From: Candidatus Omnitrophota bacterium
GTDB taxonomy: Bacteria > Omnitrophota > Gorgyraeia > Gygaellales > Profunditerraquicolaceae
Reading direction: 5' to 3'
DNA length: 43,016 bases
NCBI GenBank assembly: GCA_022013085.1
Contig: JAKLQX010000016.1
Span: forward strand, 1-43,016
Part shown: positions 11,222 through 20,630 of the stretch, piece by piece
How positions within the stretch are numbered: the first letter of the stretch is position 1
Layout of the letters: every line of letters begins with the position of its first letter
Program-made: the position numbers and the translations under genes
The notes under the pieces: generated by a model
The model's input: the letters and a program-made list of their open reading frames with translations, nothing else
Told to the model about the DNA's origin: nothing
Databases searched by the model: none

Positions 11222-13692
11222 TGAAGATAAAAATTGTCGGTGTATTTATTTTGATATCATTTTTTATTTCTATGGCTATAGCTTATGATGATCCTAAGGA
11301 AGCAGAACTGCTTTTTATGGCTAAGAAAGCCTACGAGGACGGTTTTTATGAGGTTACTTTGGGGATGCTAGAAAGGTTCCAAAAAGGTTTTCCGGATTCT
11401 GAAAAAATAAACGAAGCGCGGCTACTAAAAGGGCAAAGTTATTTTCACCAGGGCCGTTACATGGAGACATTAAATACGCTTGAAGCTTTATTGGTTGATC
11501 CCGAAGCCGCCAGTCTTAAAGATGCCATTTATTTCTGGATGGCAGAGGTGCATTTTAAAGGCAATAATTTTGAAAAAGCTGTTGTTTTTTATCAGAAATT
11601 AATCAATGATTTTCCGCAGTCGTCTTATGTGCCGGCAGCATATTATTCATTAGGATGGTCATTTTCTCAAATGGGGAAATACGATCAAGCTTTACAAAAC
11701 TTAAAAAGCTTGCGGGAGAAGTTTCCTAATGAGCCACAAAGCAAAGACGCTGCCTTTAAATTGATTGAGTGTTTATATAACCTTAAAAATTATTCTGAAT
11801 TAGCAAGTAAGATTAAATTTGTGCTTAAGCTTTATGCTTTTGATACATTACGCTTGCCCTATTTATATTTTTACCTGGCGGAATCTGAATATTATCTGGG
11901 TAATCTTAATGAGGCAGCTAAGAATTATTTTAAATCAGCGCAAGCTTTTAAGGATGAAAAGGCCCAGGCTTTGGCAAAATTAGGTTTAAGCTGGTCTTAT
12001 CTTAAGCTCAAAAAATATGAGGAAGCTGAAGAGATTTTTGCTGATATCAGGCAAAGCAGCCTGGATAAGAAAAACCTGGATATCCTTATATTGGGCCAAG
12101 CAGCGTTAATGTCACAGTCTAACCGGATTTACGAAGCAAAAAAGCTCTATCAGCAACTTATTGACGTTAGCAACGATCCCTTGATACGCCTTCAGGGCTA
12201 TATAGGTAAAGCCGATGCGTTTTATAATTTAGCTGAGTATGCCCAAGCGGTTAAAGTATATGAAGAGGGCCTGGCGGATATAGCCAAAACGAATAATCAA
12301 GCCAATGGGACAAATGAACTGATTGATAAGTTACGTTACAATTTGGGCCTAGCTTATATAAAACAAGGGGCAGTTAAATCCGGGATAGCTGTATTTAAAG
12401 ATATCGCTGAGGAAAGCGTTGATTCGGTTGTAAAGATTGGGGCGCTTTGCCGAATAGGTGATACTTATCAGGATGCCGGCGAATACTTGAAAGCAGAAGA
12501 GGTTTACGCAAAGATTTTGAAACAATTCCCTGATTCATCTTTCGCGGATTATACGTTATATCAAATCGGGCTCTCGCAACTAAAGAGGCTGGATTACATA
12601 TCTGCGATTGCTTCATTTAAGCTCTTGATAAAGAATTATCCACAATCAAAATTTCTAGAGGATACAATTTATTCTTTAGGGGTTTCCTATTTTTATAAAC
12701 AAGATTATGGTTTAAGTTGCGAAATTTTAGCTAAGTTTAAAAATGAGTTTAAGGGTAGCCGATTGTCTGGGCAGGCCATTTTTACGTTGGGGCTAGCCTT
12801 TCTTAATTTGGGAAAAATTGATGAAGCGTTCAATATTTTTAATGATATCCTCAAGCAGTATCCTCAAGACACTGAATTAATGCAGAAGGCGGAATATGAG
12901 ATTGCAGATTGTTATTATAAACTGGGCCAGGAAAAAGAAGCAGTAAGGCGGTTTAAGTTCTTGCGTGCTAAATACCCCGATTCGAAGCTTATTCCGGAAA
13001 TTATGTGGTGGCTGGGCAAATATTATTACCGTTTGAATGATTTAAACCTAGCGCGCAGGTATTTTAGCTCTCTGGCAAATGACTTTCCGAGTAATAGTTT
13101 AGCTGGGGATGCATTATATGCTTTAGGTTTAGTTTTTAGGGATGAGTTTAAGCTTGGGCAGGCAGTTGATAGCTTTAAAATGGCGATTAAGTTTACAGGC
13201 GGAGAGTCAAAGGCGGAAGCTGCTTTAGCTATAGCTGATATTTATTTCCATCAGGAAAGATTTGAAGAGGCACTTAGTGAGTACAATCAGATTCTTAAAA
13301 CATACCCCAATCTAGGCTTTTTGGTTTTTCCCGGAATAGCTAGATGTTATTACAAACTGCTGGATTATGAACAAGCGAAATTATTTTATCAAAAAGCTTT
13401 AAAGTTGATTGATATTAAGGACGCAAGCGACATTCAATTTAGTTTAGCTGAGGTGTATGAGGCTAAGAATGAACTGGATGCTGCAATTACAATGTATCTT
13501 AAATTAGCGGATACTTATAATGATAATACGCAGTTATCAATTCGCGCGCTTTTACGCGCTGCAAAGATCTACGAAGACAAGGATGATTTTAAGAGCGCTT
13601 TAGGTATATACGAAAAAATCACGCAGAATAAGACCGAAGAATCAAAATTTGCTCAGGAGCGGATTGAGTGGATCAAGGCGAGTATCAAATAA
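11221..13692 (+). CDS. Secreted TPR-repeat protein (YbgF/BamD-like repeats)
   Basis: N-terminal signal segment and many TPR units (e.g. YSLGWSFSQMGKYDQALQNLKSLREKFP). GTG start. Confidence 0.85.
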   Translation: MKIKIVGVFILISFFISMAIAYDDPKEAELLFMAKKAYEDGFYEVTLGMLERFQKGFPDSEKINEARLLKGQSYFHQGRYMETLNTLEALLVDPEAASLKDAIYFWMAEVHFKGNNFEKAVVFYQKLINDFPQSSYVPAAYYSLGWSFSQMGKYDQALQNLKSLREKFPNEPQSKDAAFKLIECLYNLKNYSELASKIKFVLKLYAFDTLRLPYLYFYLAESEYYLGNLNEAAKNYFKSAQAFKDEKAQALAKLGLSWSYLKLKKYEEAEEIFADIRQSSLDKKNLDILILGQAALMSQSNRIYEAKKLYQQLIDVSNDPLIRLQGYIGKADAFYNLAEYAQAVKVYEEGLADIAKTNNQANGTNELIDKLRYNLGLAYIKQGAVKSGIAVFKDIAEESVDSVVKIGALCRIGDTYQDAGEYLKAEEVYAKILKQFPDSSFADYTLYQIGLSQLKRLDYISAIASFKLLIKNYPQSKFLEDTIYSLGVSYFYKQDYGLSCEILAKFKNEFKGSRLSGQAIFTLGLAFLNLGKIDEAFNIFNDILKQYPQDTELMQKAEYEIADCYYKLGQEKEAVRRFKFLRAKYPDSKLIPEIMWWLGKYYYRLNDLNLARRYFSSLANDFPSNSLAGDALYALGLVFRDEFKLGQAVDSFKMAIKFTGGESKAEAALAIADIYFHQERFEEALSEYNQILKTYPNLGFLVFPGIARCYYKLLDYEQAKLFYQKALKLIDIKDASDIQFSLAEVYEAKNELDAAITMYLKLADTYNDNTQLSIRALLRAAKIYEDKDDFKSALGIYEKITQNKTEESKFAQERIEWIKASIK

Positions 13693-13784
13693 AGTAGTTG
13701 ACTTATTTTGGTTTATTTATAAAATACATGCATAGCCTACCAGCCGGTAGAGATAAAGGAAGGAACACCCCGTGCTTAAAAGGT

Positions 13785-13860
13785 ACCCCGCGCTTATATG
13801 AATTGCGCGGGTGTTCGCCAGGTGGCGAAAATTGCGCGGGTGTGCCCTTATGGGCAAGGA
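13785..13860 (+). repeat. GC-rich hairpin leader family P2, copy 1
   Basis: ACCCCGCGCTTATATGAATTGCGCGGGTGTTCGCCAGGTGGCGAAAATTGCGCGGGTGTGCCCTTATGGGCAAGGA. A second copy is at 32131-32180. Confidence 0.75.
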
Positions 13861-13866
13861 GAGAAA

Positions 13867-14073
13867 ATGATAATTGAAATCGGGATCGTTGCAGGTGAAA
13901 TTTGGCATTACTTGGATCAGCACGGAGAGGTTGGTTTTTCTAACCTAGTTAAGGGGATTGAGCACACTCCTGATAATGTGTTGTTGAGTTTAGGTTGGCT
14001 TGCCCGTGAAGGCCATGTAATTTTAGTCAAAATTAATAATGGTTACCAGATTTCTTTAAGGAAAGATGCCTGA
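13867..14073 (+). CDS. Small winged-helix DNA-binding-like protein
   Basis: MIIEIGIVAGEIWHYLDQHGEVGFSNLVKGIEHTPDNVLLSLGWLAREGHVILVKINNGYQISL resembles a wHTH fold. Start refined from 13798 to ATG 13867 with SD AAGGAGAG. Confidence 0.65.
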   Translation: MIIEIGIVAGEIWHYLDQHGEVGFSNLVKGIEHTPDNVLLSLGWLAREGHVILVKINNGYQISLRKDA

Positions 14074-14443
14074 TAGCAATAGAAAAGGAGTGCTTCTTCT
14101 TATTGTTATAGGGACTATTCTTGTGGTCGTAACACTGAGTACTGTTATGCTTAGAATTATGCTTAGCCAATCACGTTTAACCCACCATCAAGTAAGTAGG
14201 ATTCAAGCCCAGTATGCTGCTAAAGCTGGAGTTATTTATGCCTTGGAAAAGCTACGCAGAAATGATGATGCATGCTGGAGTAGTGGTTCCTATACCAGGA
14301 TTATGCGGAAGTCTGGCGCAGCCGCATGTGTTGTTATTGAACCAAACCTGCCTAATTCAGTTTCGCAAGTTGATATTACTGTAGGTGCTCTTGTTTCTGG
14401 CTCGCGTAAAATAAGCGCCAAAGCTACCTATACCTATCTTTAA
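14066..14443 (+). CDS. PilX/GspK-like pilus-associated membrane protein
   Basis: GVLLLIVIGTILVVVTLSTVMLRIMLSQSRLTHHQVSRIQAQYAAKAGVIYALEKL: N-terminal TM segment followed by a helical region. Confidence 0.55.
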   Translation: MPDSNRKGVLLLIVIGTILVVVTLSTVMLRIMLSQSRLTHHQVSRIQAQYAAKAGVIYALEKLRRNDDACWSSGSYTRIMRKSGAAACVVIEPNLPNSVSQVDITVGALVSGSRKISAKATYTYL

Positions 14444-14578
14444 TTGAACCCACAATTCATCGCGTAAATCTATTATAATCTAAGTAAGTCTATAATAATC
14501 GTCCTGTTAACATCTATATTTTATGCTCGGAAAACTAACATTCTAAGTAAGTCCAGGTAAGTTTATATAAAAAAACAC

Positions 14579-14607
14579 TTGACAAGATATGTGTATTATG
14601 TTTTAAT
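14579..14607 (+). promoter_or_regulatory. Candidate sigma70-type promoter of the pilus operon
   Basis: TTGACA, 17 nt spacer, TTTAAT, just upstream of the HTH gene at 14647. Confidence 0.5.
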
Positions 14608-14646
14608 TAAGCCTATAGTAACTTATAGCTAAAGGAAGTAAAACTT

Positions 14647-14838
14647 ATGTCAAGGCTTATAGATATTGATGAGTTAGCAGAATACCTAAAATTAAAGAAG
14701 CAGACTATATATAATTGGCTTAATCAAGGCAAGATTTCTGGAATGAAGGTAGGGGGAGTTTGGAGGTTCGATCGCCGCGATATTGATACTTGGTTGAGGA
14801 GTAAAAAACGGACTTCTACTTCAGGAGAACAGTTATGA
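14647..14838 (+). CDS. HTH_17/excisionase-type DNA-binding protein
   Basis: LIDIDELAEYLKLKKQTIYNWLNQGKISGMKVGGVWRFDRRDIDTWL. Confidence 0.88.
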   Translation: MSRLIDIDELAEYLKLKKQTIYNWLNQGKISGMKVGGVWRFDRRDIDTWLRSKKRTSTSGEQL

Positions 14839-16394
14839 ATTCTCTAGGAATATATTTTGGGACCAATTCAATTGGCTTGGCAGAGGGAAATAATAAGAGG
14901 CTGGTGAATAGCGTAATTATCTCCCAGGCGAGTATATTTTCCGGTGATTTTGAGGAGAAGGTTCCCACGGACGTAAAAATTGTTGCGCTGATTAAGGATG
15001 CATTGCGTACCAATCATATGAATGTCGACCATGGGAGTATTTGTATTTCCGGACAGGATCTTATAATCCGCACTTTTGAAATTCCCAGGTTGCCGAGTAA
15101 TGAGCTGCAAAATGCAATTAATTTTGAAGCCAAGAAGTACATTCCTTTTAAACTGGAGGATTTAGTTTATAATTTTCAAGTTGAGCCAAATAAGAAAAAT
15201 AGGCTAAATACCATATTATTTGTTGGTATGAAGAAAGAGGTCCTGGAAAAATATGTTTCTATATCCAGGCAGTTAAATATTAAGATTAACGATGTTGAGT
15301 ATTCTGCTTTTAGCCTTTTGCGTTTTTTAAAGTTATGCGGAGCAAAAGACAGCGGAGTTATTGCCAGCTTTTGTTTTGACCTAGATAATGAGGATGAAAT
15401 AAATTTTGTGGTTTCTGAAAACGGATTCCCATTTTTTAGCCGGGATATAATACTTGCTTCTGCTATAAACGATTTGGATGGTTCTGTTGTTAATGATCGA
15501 GTAAAAAAGTATGATAAGTTAAAGAGCGAAATACGCGTTTTTCAGGATTATTACCGCCGTAAGTTTCCAGATAAGGGAATTAAAACCCTTTATGTACTTT
15601 CTGGCCAGGATATACGCGAGGACCTGAGAGATTTTTTTACTAGTTGTGGTATTTCAGCAAAATTTGTTGATACCAGTAAGGTTTTAGGTAAAGGCGTAAC
15701 TTATTCTTCAATTCTTGCCAAAAGCTTCGGGGCAGTTCTTTTTAGGGACATGCCTTTAAAAGTAAAGATCAATCTTTTTAACACACGGCTAAAGGCAGCT
15801 AGTGCTATAGGTGAAAAGGATATTTTTGCCTTTTTGGAAGGCATAAAGATAGATTTTAAAGTTATATTCCTGGGTATTTTCATATTCGCAGCTACTTTTG
15901 GTTATGGTATATACAGAACGCTACCAGTGCGTGAAGAATTAAACTCTATGAAAAATAATAGGTTGAAACTAGCCTCGGTTTCCGCAGGAGAAGATTTTAC
16001 GGTTTTAGTTGCCCGGGAAAAAAATCTTAAAAAGAAGCTGAATAATTTAGACAGTTTAATTAAAGACCAGCTTTATGCCACTTACTTTTTAGATATTATA
16101 CCAAAGGTTTTGCCGGAAGGCGCCTGGCTTACTAAGTTTATTTCTACGCGCAAAGAAGATGGCCGGCCTGAAGTTATTCTTGAGGGGGAGGCTTATTTAG
16201 GTGATAGTGATAAAGAATTTGAAGTAGTAAGTAAATTTTTATCCAATCTTAAGAGCAATCAGTTTTTTTCCAAGAACTTTAAAGAAATAACTATTACTTC
16301 TGTTGATCGTAGGGTAATCGGCGATGAGAGTGTGGCGATTTTTAGTATTGCTTGTAGAAATTATCCGGAGATAAAGCAAGATGGTAGCAATTGA
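14835..16394 (+). CDS. pilM: PilM-like actin-fold protein with a C-terminal PilN-like region
   Basis: GIYFGTNSIGLAE...INFEAKKYIPFKLEDLVYNFQV is PilM-like. A TM segment at ~aa 340-360 and a PilN-like periplasmic part follow. Confidence 0.78.
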   Translation: MNSLGIYFGTNSIGLAEGNNKRLVNSVIISQASIFSGDFEEKVPTDVKIVALIKDALRTNHMNVDHGSICISGQDLIIRTFEIPRLPSNELQNAINFEAKKYIPFKLEDLVYNFQVEPNKKNRLNTILFVGMKKEVLEKYVSISRQLNIKINDVEYSAFSLLRFLKLCGAKDSGVIASFCFDLDNEDEINFVVSENGFPFFSRDIILASAINDLDGSVVNDRVKKYDKLKSEIRVFQDYYRRKFPDKGIKTLYVLSGQDIREDLRDFFTSCGISAKFVDTSKVLGKGVTYSSILAKSFGAVLFRDMPLKVKINLFNTRLKAASAIGEKDIFAFLEGIKIDFKVIFLGIFIFAATFGYGIYRTLPVREELNSMKNNRLKLASVSAGEDFTVLVAREKNLKKKLNNLDSLIKDQLYATYFLDIIPKVLPEGAWLTKFISTRKEDGRPEVILEGEAYLGDSDKEFEVVSKFLSNLKSNQFFSKNFKEITITSVDRRVIGDESVAIFSIACRNYPEIKQDGSN

Positions 16395-16908
16395 TTTCTT
16401 CAGTAAGAATAAAAACAAAATTATAAATGCTGGAGTTATATTACTGTTAATATTTGTGACTTTTTATCTATATAACATACAAAGCAAGCAGCTTGCTTTG
16501 TTAGAGAAAAGTAAAAACGAGGAAATAAAAAAGAGTGAAGTAATCAAAAGTTTAATTCAGGTGGAGAAAGGGATCAACAACTATAAACAAATTTTTAATA
16601 GGAAAGACCTAGGTTCAGTTATTGACGCAATGACTGATATCGCAAAGGACACCAGAGTTAAGGTATCTTCAGTTAAACCCGGAGTGGAGCAGCAATATGC
16701 GGAGTATATAAAGACTCCATTTTTGATTGTGGTTAGAGTTGCGGATTATCATGCTTTGGGACAATTTATTAGCAAGGTCGAGAATTACAAAGATTTGTTT
16801 CTTGTGGAAGACATTAATATTACTACATCTAATAGCATGCAGAGTGATAAAGAGAAAGGGAAAGACTTGGATATTAGTTTAAAGATAAGCACAATAACTT
16901 GTCGATAA
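16381..16908 (+). CDS. PilO-like pilus assembly protein
   Basis: Single N-terminal TM, coiled coil, and position in the pilM-pilQ operon. Confidence 0.65.
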   Translation: MVAIDFFSKNKNKIINAGVILLLIFVTFYLYNIQSKQLALLEKSKNEEIKKSEVIKSLIQVEKGINNYKQIFNRKDLGSVIDAMTDIAKDTRVKVSSVKPGVEQQYAEYIKTPFLIVVRVADYHALGQFISKVENYKDLFLVEDINITTSNSMQSDKEKGKDLDISLKISTITCR

Positions 16909-16909
16909 T

Positions 16910-17368
16910 ATGAGAAGAGCGGATAAGTTGTTAAAGTTAATTTTTATCTTAACATTACTGATAAGTTCTGCGCATATAGTTTTCGCAGAAAATAATGACG
17001 ATGGGATAATTTTGCGTCCTGTAATTGTTTATAACTCCGGGGATTTACGTAACCCATTTAGCAACCTATTCCAGTTAAGCAAAGAAAAAGAGGAGCAAAG
17101 TATTCAGGCGCCAAAAGAAATTATTGAACCACAGGTGCCTATGCCTAGCTTGGAAAATTTTAAAGTGCAAGGTGCAATTTGGGGTGGTAAGTTTCCACAA
17201 GTAATTATTAACAACAAAATGTTAAAGGTTGGGGATTTAATTGATGATTTTGAAATAGTAAATATAGAGAAAAAAGGGATTACTTTGAGTTTTAACGGAA
17301 TGATTGCCAATCTAGATTTTACTGGCTATACCCCGGCTTTAGGGAAAGGGGATAAGGAGGAAAAATGA
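16910..17368 (+). CDS. PilP-like/GspC-like periplasmic protein
   Basis: Signal peptide; ...FKVQGAIWGGKFPQVIINNKMLKVGDLIDDFEIVNIEKKGITLSFNG (homology-region-like), just before the secretin. Confidence 0.65.
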   Translation: MRRADKLLKLIFILTLLISSAHIVFAENNDDGIILRPVIVYNSGDLRNPFSNLFQLSKEKEEQSIQAPKEIIEPQVPMPSLENFKVQGAIWGGKFPQVIINNKMLKVGDLIDDFEIVNIEKKGITLSFNGMIANLDFTGYTPALGKGDKEEK

Positions 17369-18912
17369 AAAAAACTTTTTTGATTTTTGTTTTTATTTTT
17401 TCAATTGCATGTGTGTTTTTTATCCCGCATTTAAATGCGCAGTCGCAGGAACCTCTCATAGGCTCTGAGCCGATCATTTCTATGGATTTTCAAGATGTTA
17501 GCATAAAAGATGTGCTTAAAATGCTTTCCATGCAGTCAGCAATGAATTTTATTGCCTCTGAGGCAGTGGCTGACAGAAAGATAACTCTTTATTTCGATAA
17601 GGTGCCTTTGAGCCAGGCTATGGATAAAATTTTTAGCGCAAACAACCTTTCTTATGAATTGGACAGCAAAGCCAATATTTTTGTAGTTAAGGATTGGGGA
17701 AAAATGACTGCTGAAACAATTACCAAAGTATTTTATTTAAAGCATGCCAGTGTTTCAACCTCTTCTTTAAAGCAAGAGGAGTCAAATAATATGAATCCTA
17801 GTTCTTCTACTGGGAGTACTTCTTCTAGCACTGCAAGTGCTACTACAAGTAATACTACAGGTGGCAAATGGAAGATAGAAGAAGAGGCTGGGATTACTTA
17901 TTCCATAAAGAAATTGCTTTCTCCTGATGGTTCATTGGTTGAAGATTTTCGTACCAATAGCCTGATTATCACGGATTCACCTGCGCGTATGAAAATAATT
18001 ACCCAGGTGGTTATTTCTCTTGATATTGAAATTCCCCAGATTATGCTGGAAGTTGAAATGCTTGATGTAAGTAAAAATTCGATTGATAAGTTGGGGGTTA
18101 AGTACGGTCAAACTCCTTTTACGGCATTAATTTATGGCGCTTCTGCAAGTATGGGATTTCCTTATGGAAGTTGGAGTAAAATTCTTAATCCCGGTAAAGG
18201 AAGCATGAGTATTAATCCTGGCTCAGTTGATCCTGTTACTGGCGTGGCCTCAGGTAATCCTTATGAAATTCAGTTGGACTTTTTGAAATCGCAATCTGAT
18301 ACTAAAGTTTTAGCCAGGCCAAGGATTATGACTTTGAATAATGAAACCGCAGAGATTAAGATTACTACTAATGAGGCGATTGGCCAAATTACTGATACTC
18401 AAGGCCAGGGCACGGCTTCATCAACAACTACTAGCGCTGAGAGAGTAGAGACCGGCGTGTCACTTAGAGTAACTCCGCAGATTAATTCTGATAACGGAGA
18501 GATTACCATGTTTATTTATCCTAGTGTCAAGGATGCTACTACCAGTACTTTTAACACTGCGTATAAAGACCCTGAAGAGCGTTCTACTAAGTCAACAGTA
18601 AGAATTAAAGATGGCGAGACAGTAGTTATCGGCGGCTTGATCCGTCACGATAGGTCTGAAACTGTGACTAAGTTGCCGATATTAGGGGATATTCCTTTAA
18701 TTGGCGCTATGTTTAGGCATAAGAATATGGATAAAAATAGAGAAAGAGAACTTTTGGTATTTATTACTCCTCATATCATTAAGAGCGGCCAAGCAAAGTT
18801 AAAGGAAATGCAAAGATTCAGCTTGCCTATCCGCGAGCAGAGTGCAGTTACCCACGTTAACCGTGATTATTTGGTTAATTCTAGTTTGAATAATTTAGAT
18901 AAAAAGCGATAA
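17365..18912 (+). CDS. Secretin (PilQ/GspD)
   Basis: ISMDFQDVSIKDVLKMLSMQSAMNFI; secretin signature VRIKDGETVVIGGLIRHDRSETVTKLPILGDIPLIGAMFRHKN. Confidence 0.93.
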   Translation: MKKTFLIFVFIFSIACVFFIPHLNAQSQEPLIGSEPIISMDFQDVSIKDVLKMLSMQSAMNFIASEAVADRKITLYFDKVPLSQAMDKIFSANNLSYELDSKANIFVVKDWGKMTAETITKVFYLKHASVSTSSLKQEESNNMNPSSSTGSTSSSTASATTSNTTGGKWKIEEEAGITYSIKKLLSPDGSLVEDFRTNSLIITDSPARMKIITQVVISLDIEIPQIMLEVEMLDVSKNSIDKLGVKYGQTPFTALIYGASASMGFPYGSWSKILNPGKGSMSINPGSVDPVTGVASGNPYEIQLDFLKSQSDTKVLARPRIMTLNNETAEIKITTNEAIGQITDTQGQGTASSTTTSAERVETGVSLRVTPQINSDNGEITMFIYPSVKDATTSTFNTAYKDPEERSTKSTVRIKDGETVVIGGLIRHDRSETVTKLPILGDIPLIGAMFRHKNMDKNRERELLVFITPHIIKSGQAKLKEMQRFSLPIREQSAVTHVNRDYLVNSSLNNLDKKR

Positions 18913-18914
18913 GA

Positions 18915-20630
18915 ATGCCAAGAGATAAGTATTTAAGACTAGGCGAACTTCTTATAAGTGAAGGTTTAATTACACCTAGCCAGTTAGAAAAGGCTATTAG
19001 TGTTCAAAGGCAGGAGTCTGGCCGGTTGGGTGAGGTATTAATCAAGTTAGAAATGATAAAAGAGGATCAGATTGTAGCTGCTTTGGGAAAGCAGTTAAAT
19101 GTTCCTTTTTTTACTCTTGGCACGGGCATGCTTAAACCAGTGGTTGATCAAGGGCTAGAGCATTTGATCTTGCAGGAGTTTGCGTTTAAGAATAATGTAT
19201 TGCCTTTGTCGCGTACACTCAGGTCGCTTACAGTGGCCATGTTCGATCCGTTGGATTTCATCTTAATAGATAATTTAAAAAAACTTACTGGTTGTGAGAT
19301 TAACCCAGTTATTGCCGCACGTTCGGATATTAAAAAGGCAATTGAAGAATTCTACGGAAAATCTGCGATGTTGCGAGATGCAGTTGAGTCTAGTTATGAT
19401 ATTAATACAGAAATCCTGGATGTAGGGGATGATTTAGGCCAAGAGTTAAGTTTGGATAAGCTAATTGCCCGTGCCGAAGAAGCGCCAGTAATCAAAATGG
19501 TAGATTTGATTATTCGACAGGCAATTGAAGAAGGTGCCTCAGACATACACATTGAGCCTTTTAAGGAAAAAACTTCTTTAAGATATCGGATTGACGGAAA
19601 ACTTTGTGAAATACCTCCGCCAGCAAAGCACCTACATCTGCCGCTTGTTTCACGCATAAAGATTTTAGCAAAAATGGATATTGCGGAGAAACGCCTTCCT
19701 CAGGACGGAGGAATTTTAGTGCGTATTAACGACCGGCCGATTGATATCCGCATTTCCACTATTCCAACTATCTATGGTGAAAAAGTAGTAATGAGAATAT
19801 TAGATCGTGGCAACAAAGTTCTGGATTTAAATTCCATCGGTTTTGACGCTAAGCAGTTGGAGCAATTGCGTAAAGCAATCAACCAGCCGTATGGCTTGGT
19901 TTTTATTACCGGCCCTACCGGCAGCGGAAAGTCAACTACTCTTTACGCGATTTTAAATGAGATTAAGACTCCTATGAAAAATATTGTTACCGTTGAAGAT
20001 CCGGTAGAGTATAAAATAGATGGAATTAATCAAGTTCAGGTTAAGCCCGAAGTTGGGCTTACATTTGCCGCAGCGTTACGTAGTTTTTTGCGTCAGGACC
20101 CGGATATTATGATGGTAGGCGAAGTGCGTGATTTGGAAACTGCTCAAATCTGTATGCGTTCGGCATTTACCGGGCATTTGGTTTTAACTACTTTACACAC
20201 TAATGATGCTCCTTCAGCGCCAAGCCGCCTTATGGATATTGGTGTTGAGCAATATATGTTGGCTCCTTCTTTGTTAGTAGTTGTTGCCCAAAGATTGATC
20301 AGAAAACTGTGTTTAGAATGCAAAGAGGCTTACGAACCTACTGCTGAGCAGTTGAAGGGTGCAAATATAAAAGCAGATTTGATCTACCGGCATAAAGGAT
20401 GTTCCAAATGCAATAATACAGGCTATAGAGGCAGGACTAATATTTGTGAAGTTATGCCTTGTACCGTAGAAATCCAGAATTTGATTAACCAAAGAGCGAC
20501 TTATCAAAAGATACGAGAGGCAGCTAGGGCTGCAGGTATGCTAACACTTTATGAGTCAGGGATTAAAAAGATTGAGAGCGGGATAACTTCTTTAGAGGAA
20601 ATTTTCGCCATTACATTGGGAGCAGAGTAA
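18915..20630 (+). CDS. Type IV pilus/T2SS assembly ATPase (PilB/GspE)
   Basis: GPTGSGKSTTLYAIL Walker A, DPDIMMVGEVRDLETAQ, tetracysteine CxxC...CxxC. Confidence 0.95.
   Translation: MPRDKYLRLGELLISEGLITPSQLEKAISVQRQESGRLGEVLIKLEMIKEDQIVAALGKQLNVPFFTLGTGMLKPVVDQGLEHLILQEFAFKNNVLPLSRTLRSLTVAMFDPLDFILIDNLKKLTGCEINPVIAARSDIKKAIEEFYGKSAMLRDAVESSYDINTEILDVGDDLGQELSLDKLIARAEEAPVIKMVDLIIRQAIEEGASDIHIEPFKEKTSLRYRIDGKLCEIPPPAKHLHLPLVSRIKILAKMDIAEKRLPQDGGILVRINDRPIDIRISTIPTIYGEKVVMRILDRGNKVLDLNSIGFDAKQLEQLRKAINQPYGLVFITGPTGSGKSTTLYAILNEIKTPMKNIVTVEDPVEYKIDGINQVQVKPEVGLTFAAALRSFLRQDPDIMMVGEVRDLETAQICMRSAFTGHLVLTTLHTNDAPSAPSRLMDIGVEQYMLAPSLLVVVAQRLIRKLCLECKEAYEPTAEQLKGANIKADLIYRHKGCSKCNNTGYRGRTNICEVMPCTVEIQNLINQRATYQKIREAARAAGMLTLYESGIKKIESGITSLEEIFAITLGAE

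Noticed and set aside
13717-13923. Minus-strand 68-aa ORF across the P2 repeat
   Set aside because: Overlaps repeat and wHTH gene; no family-like features.
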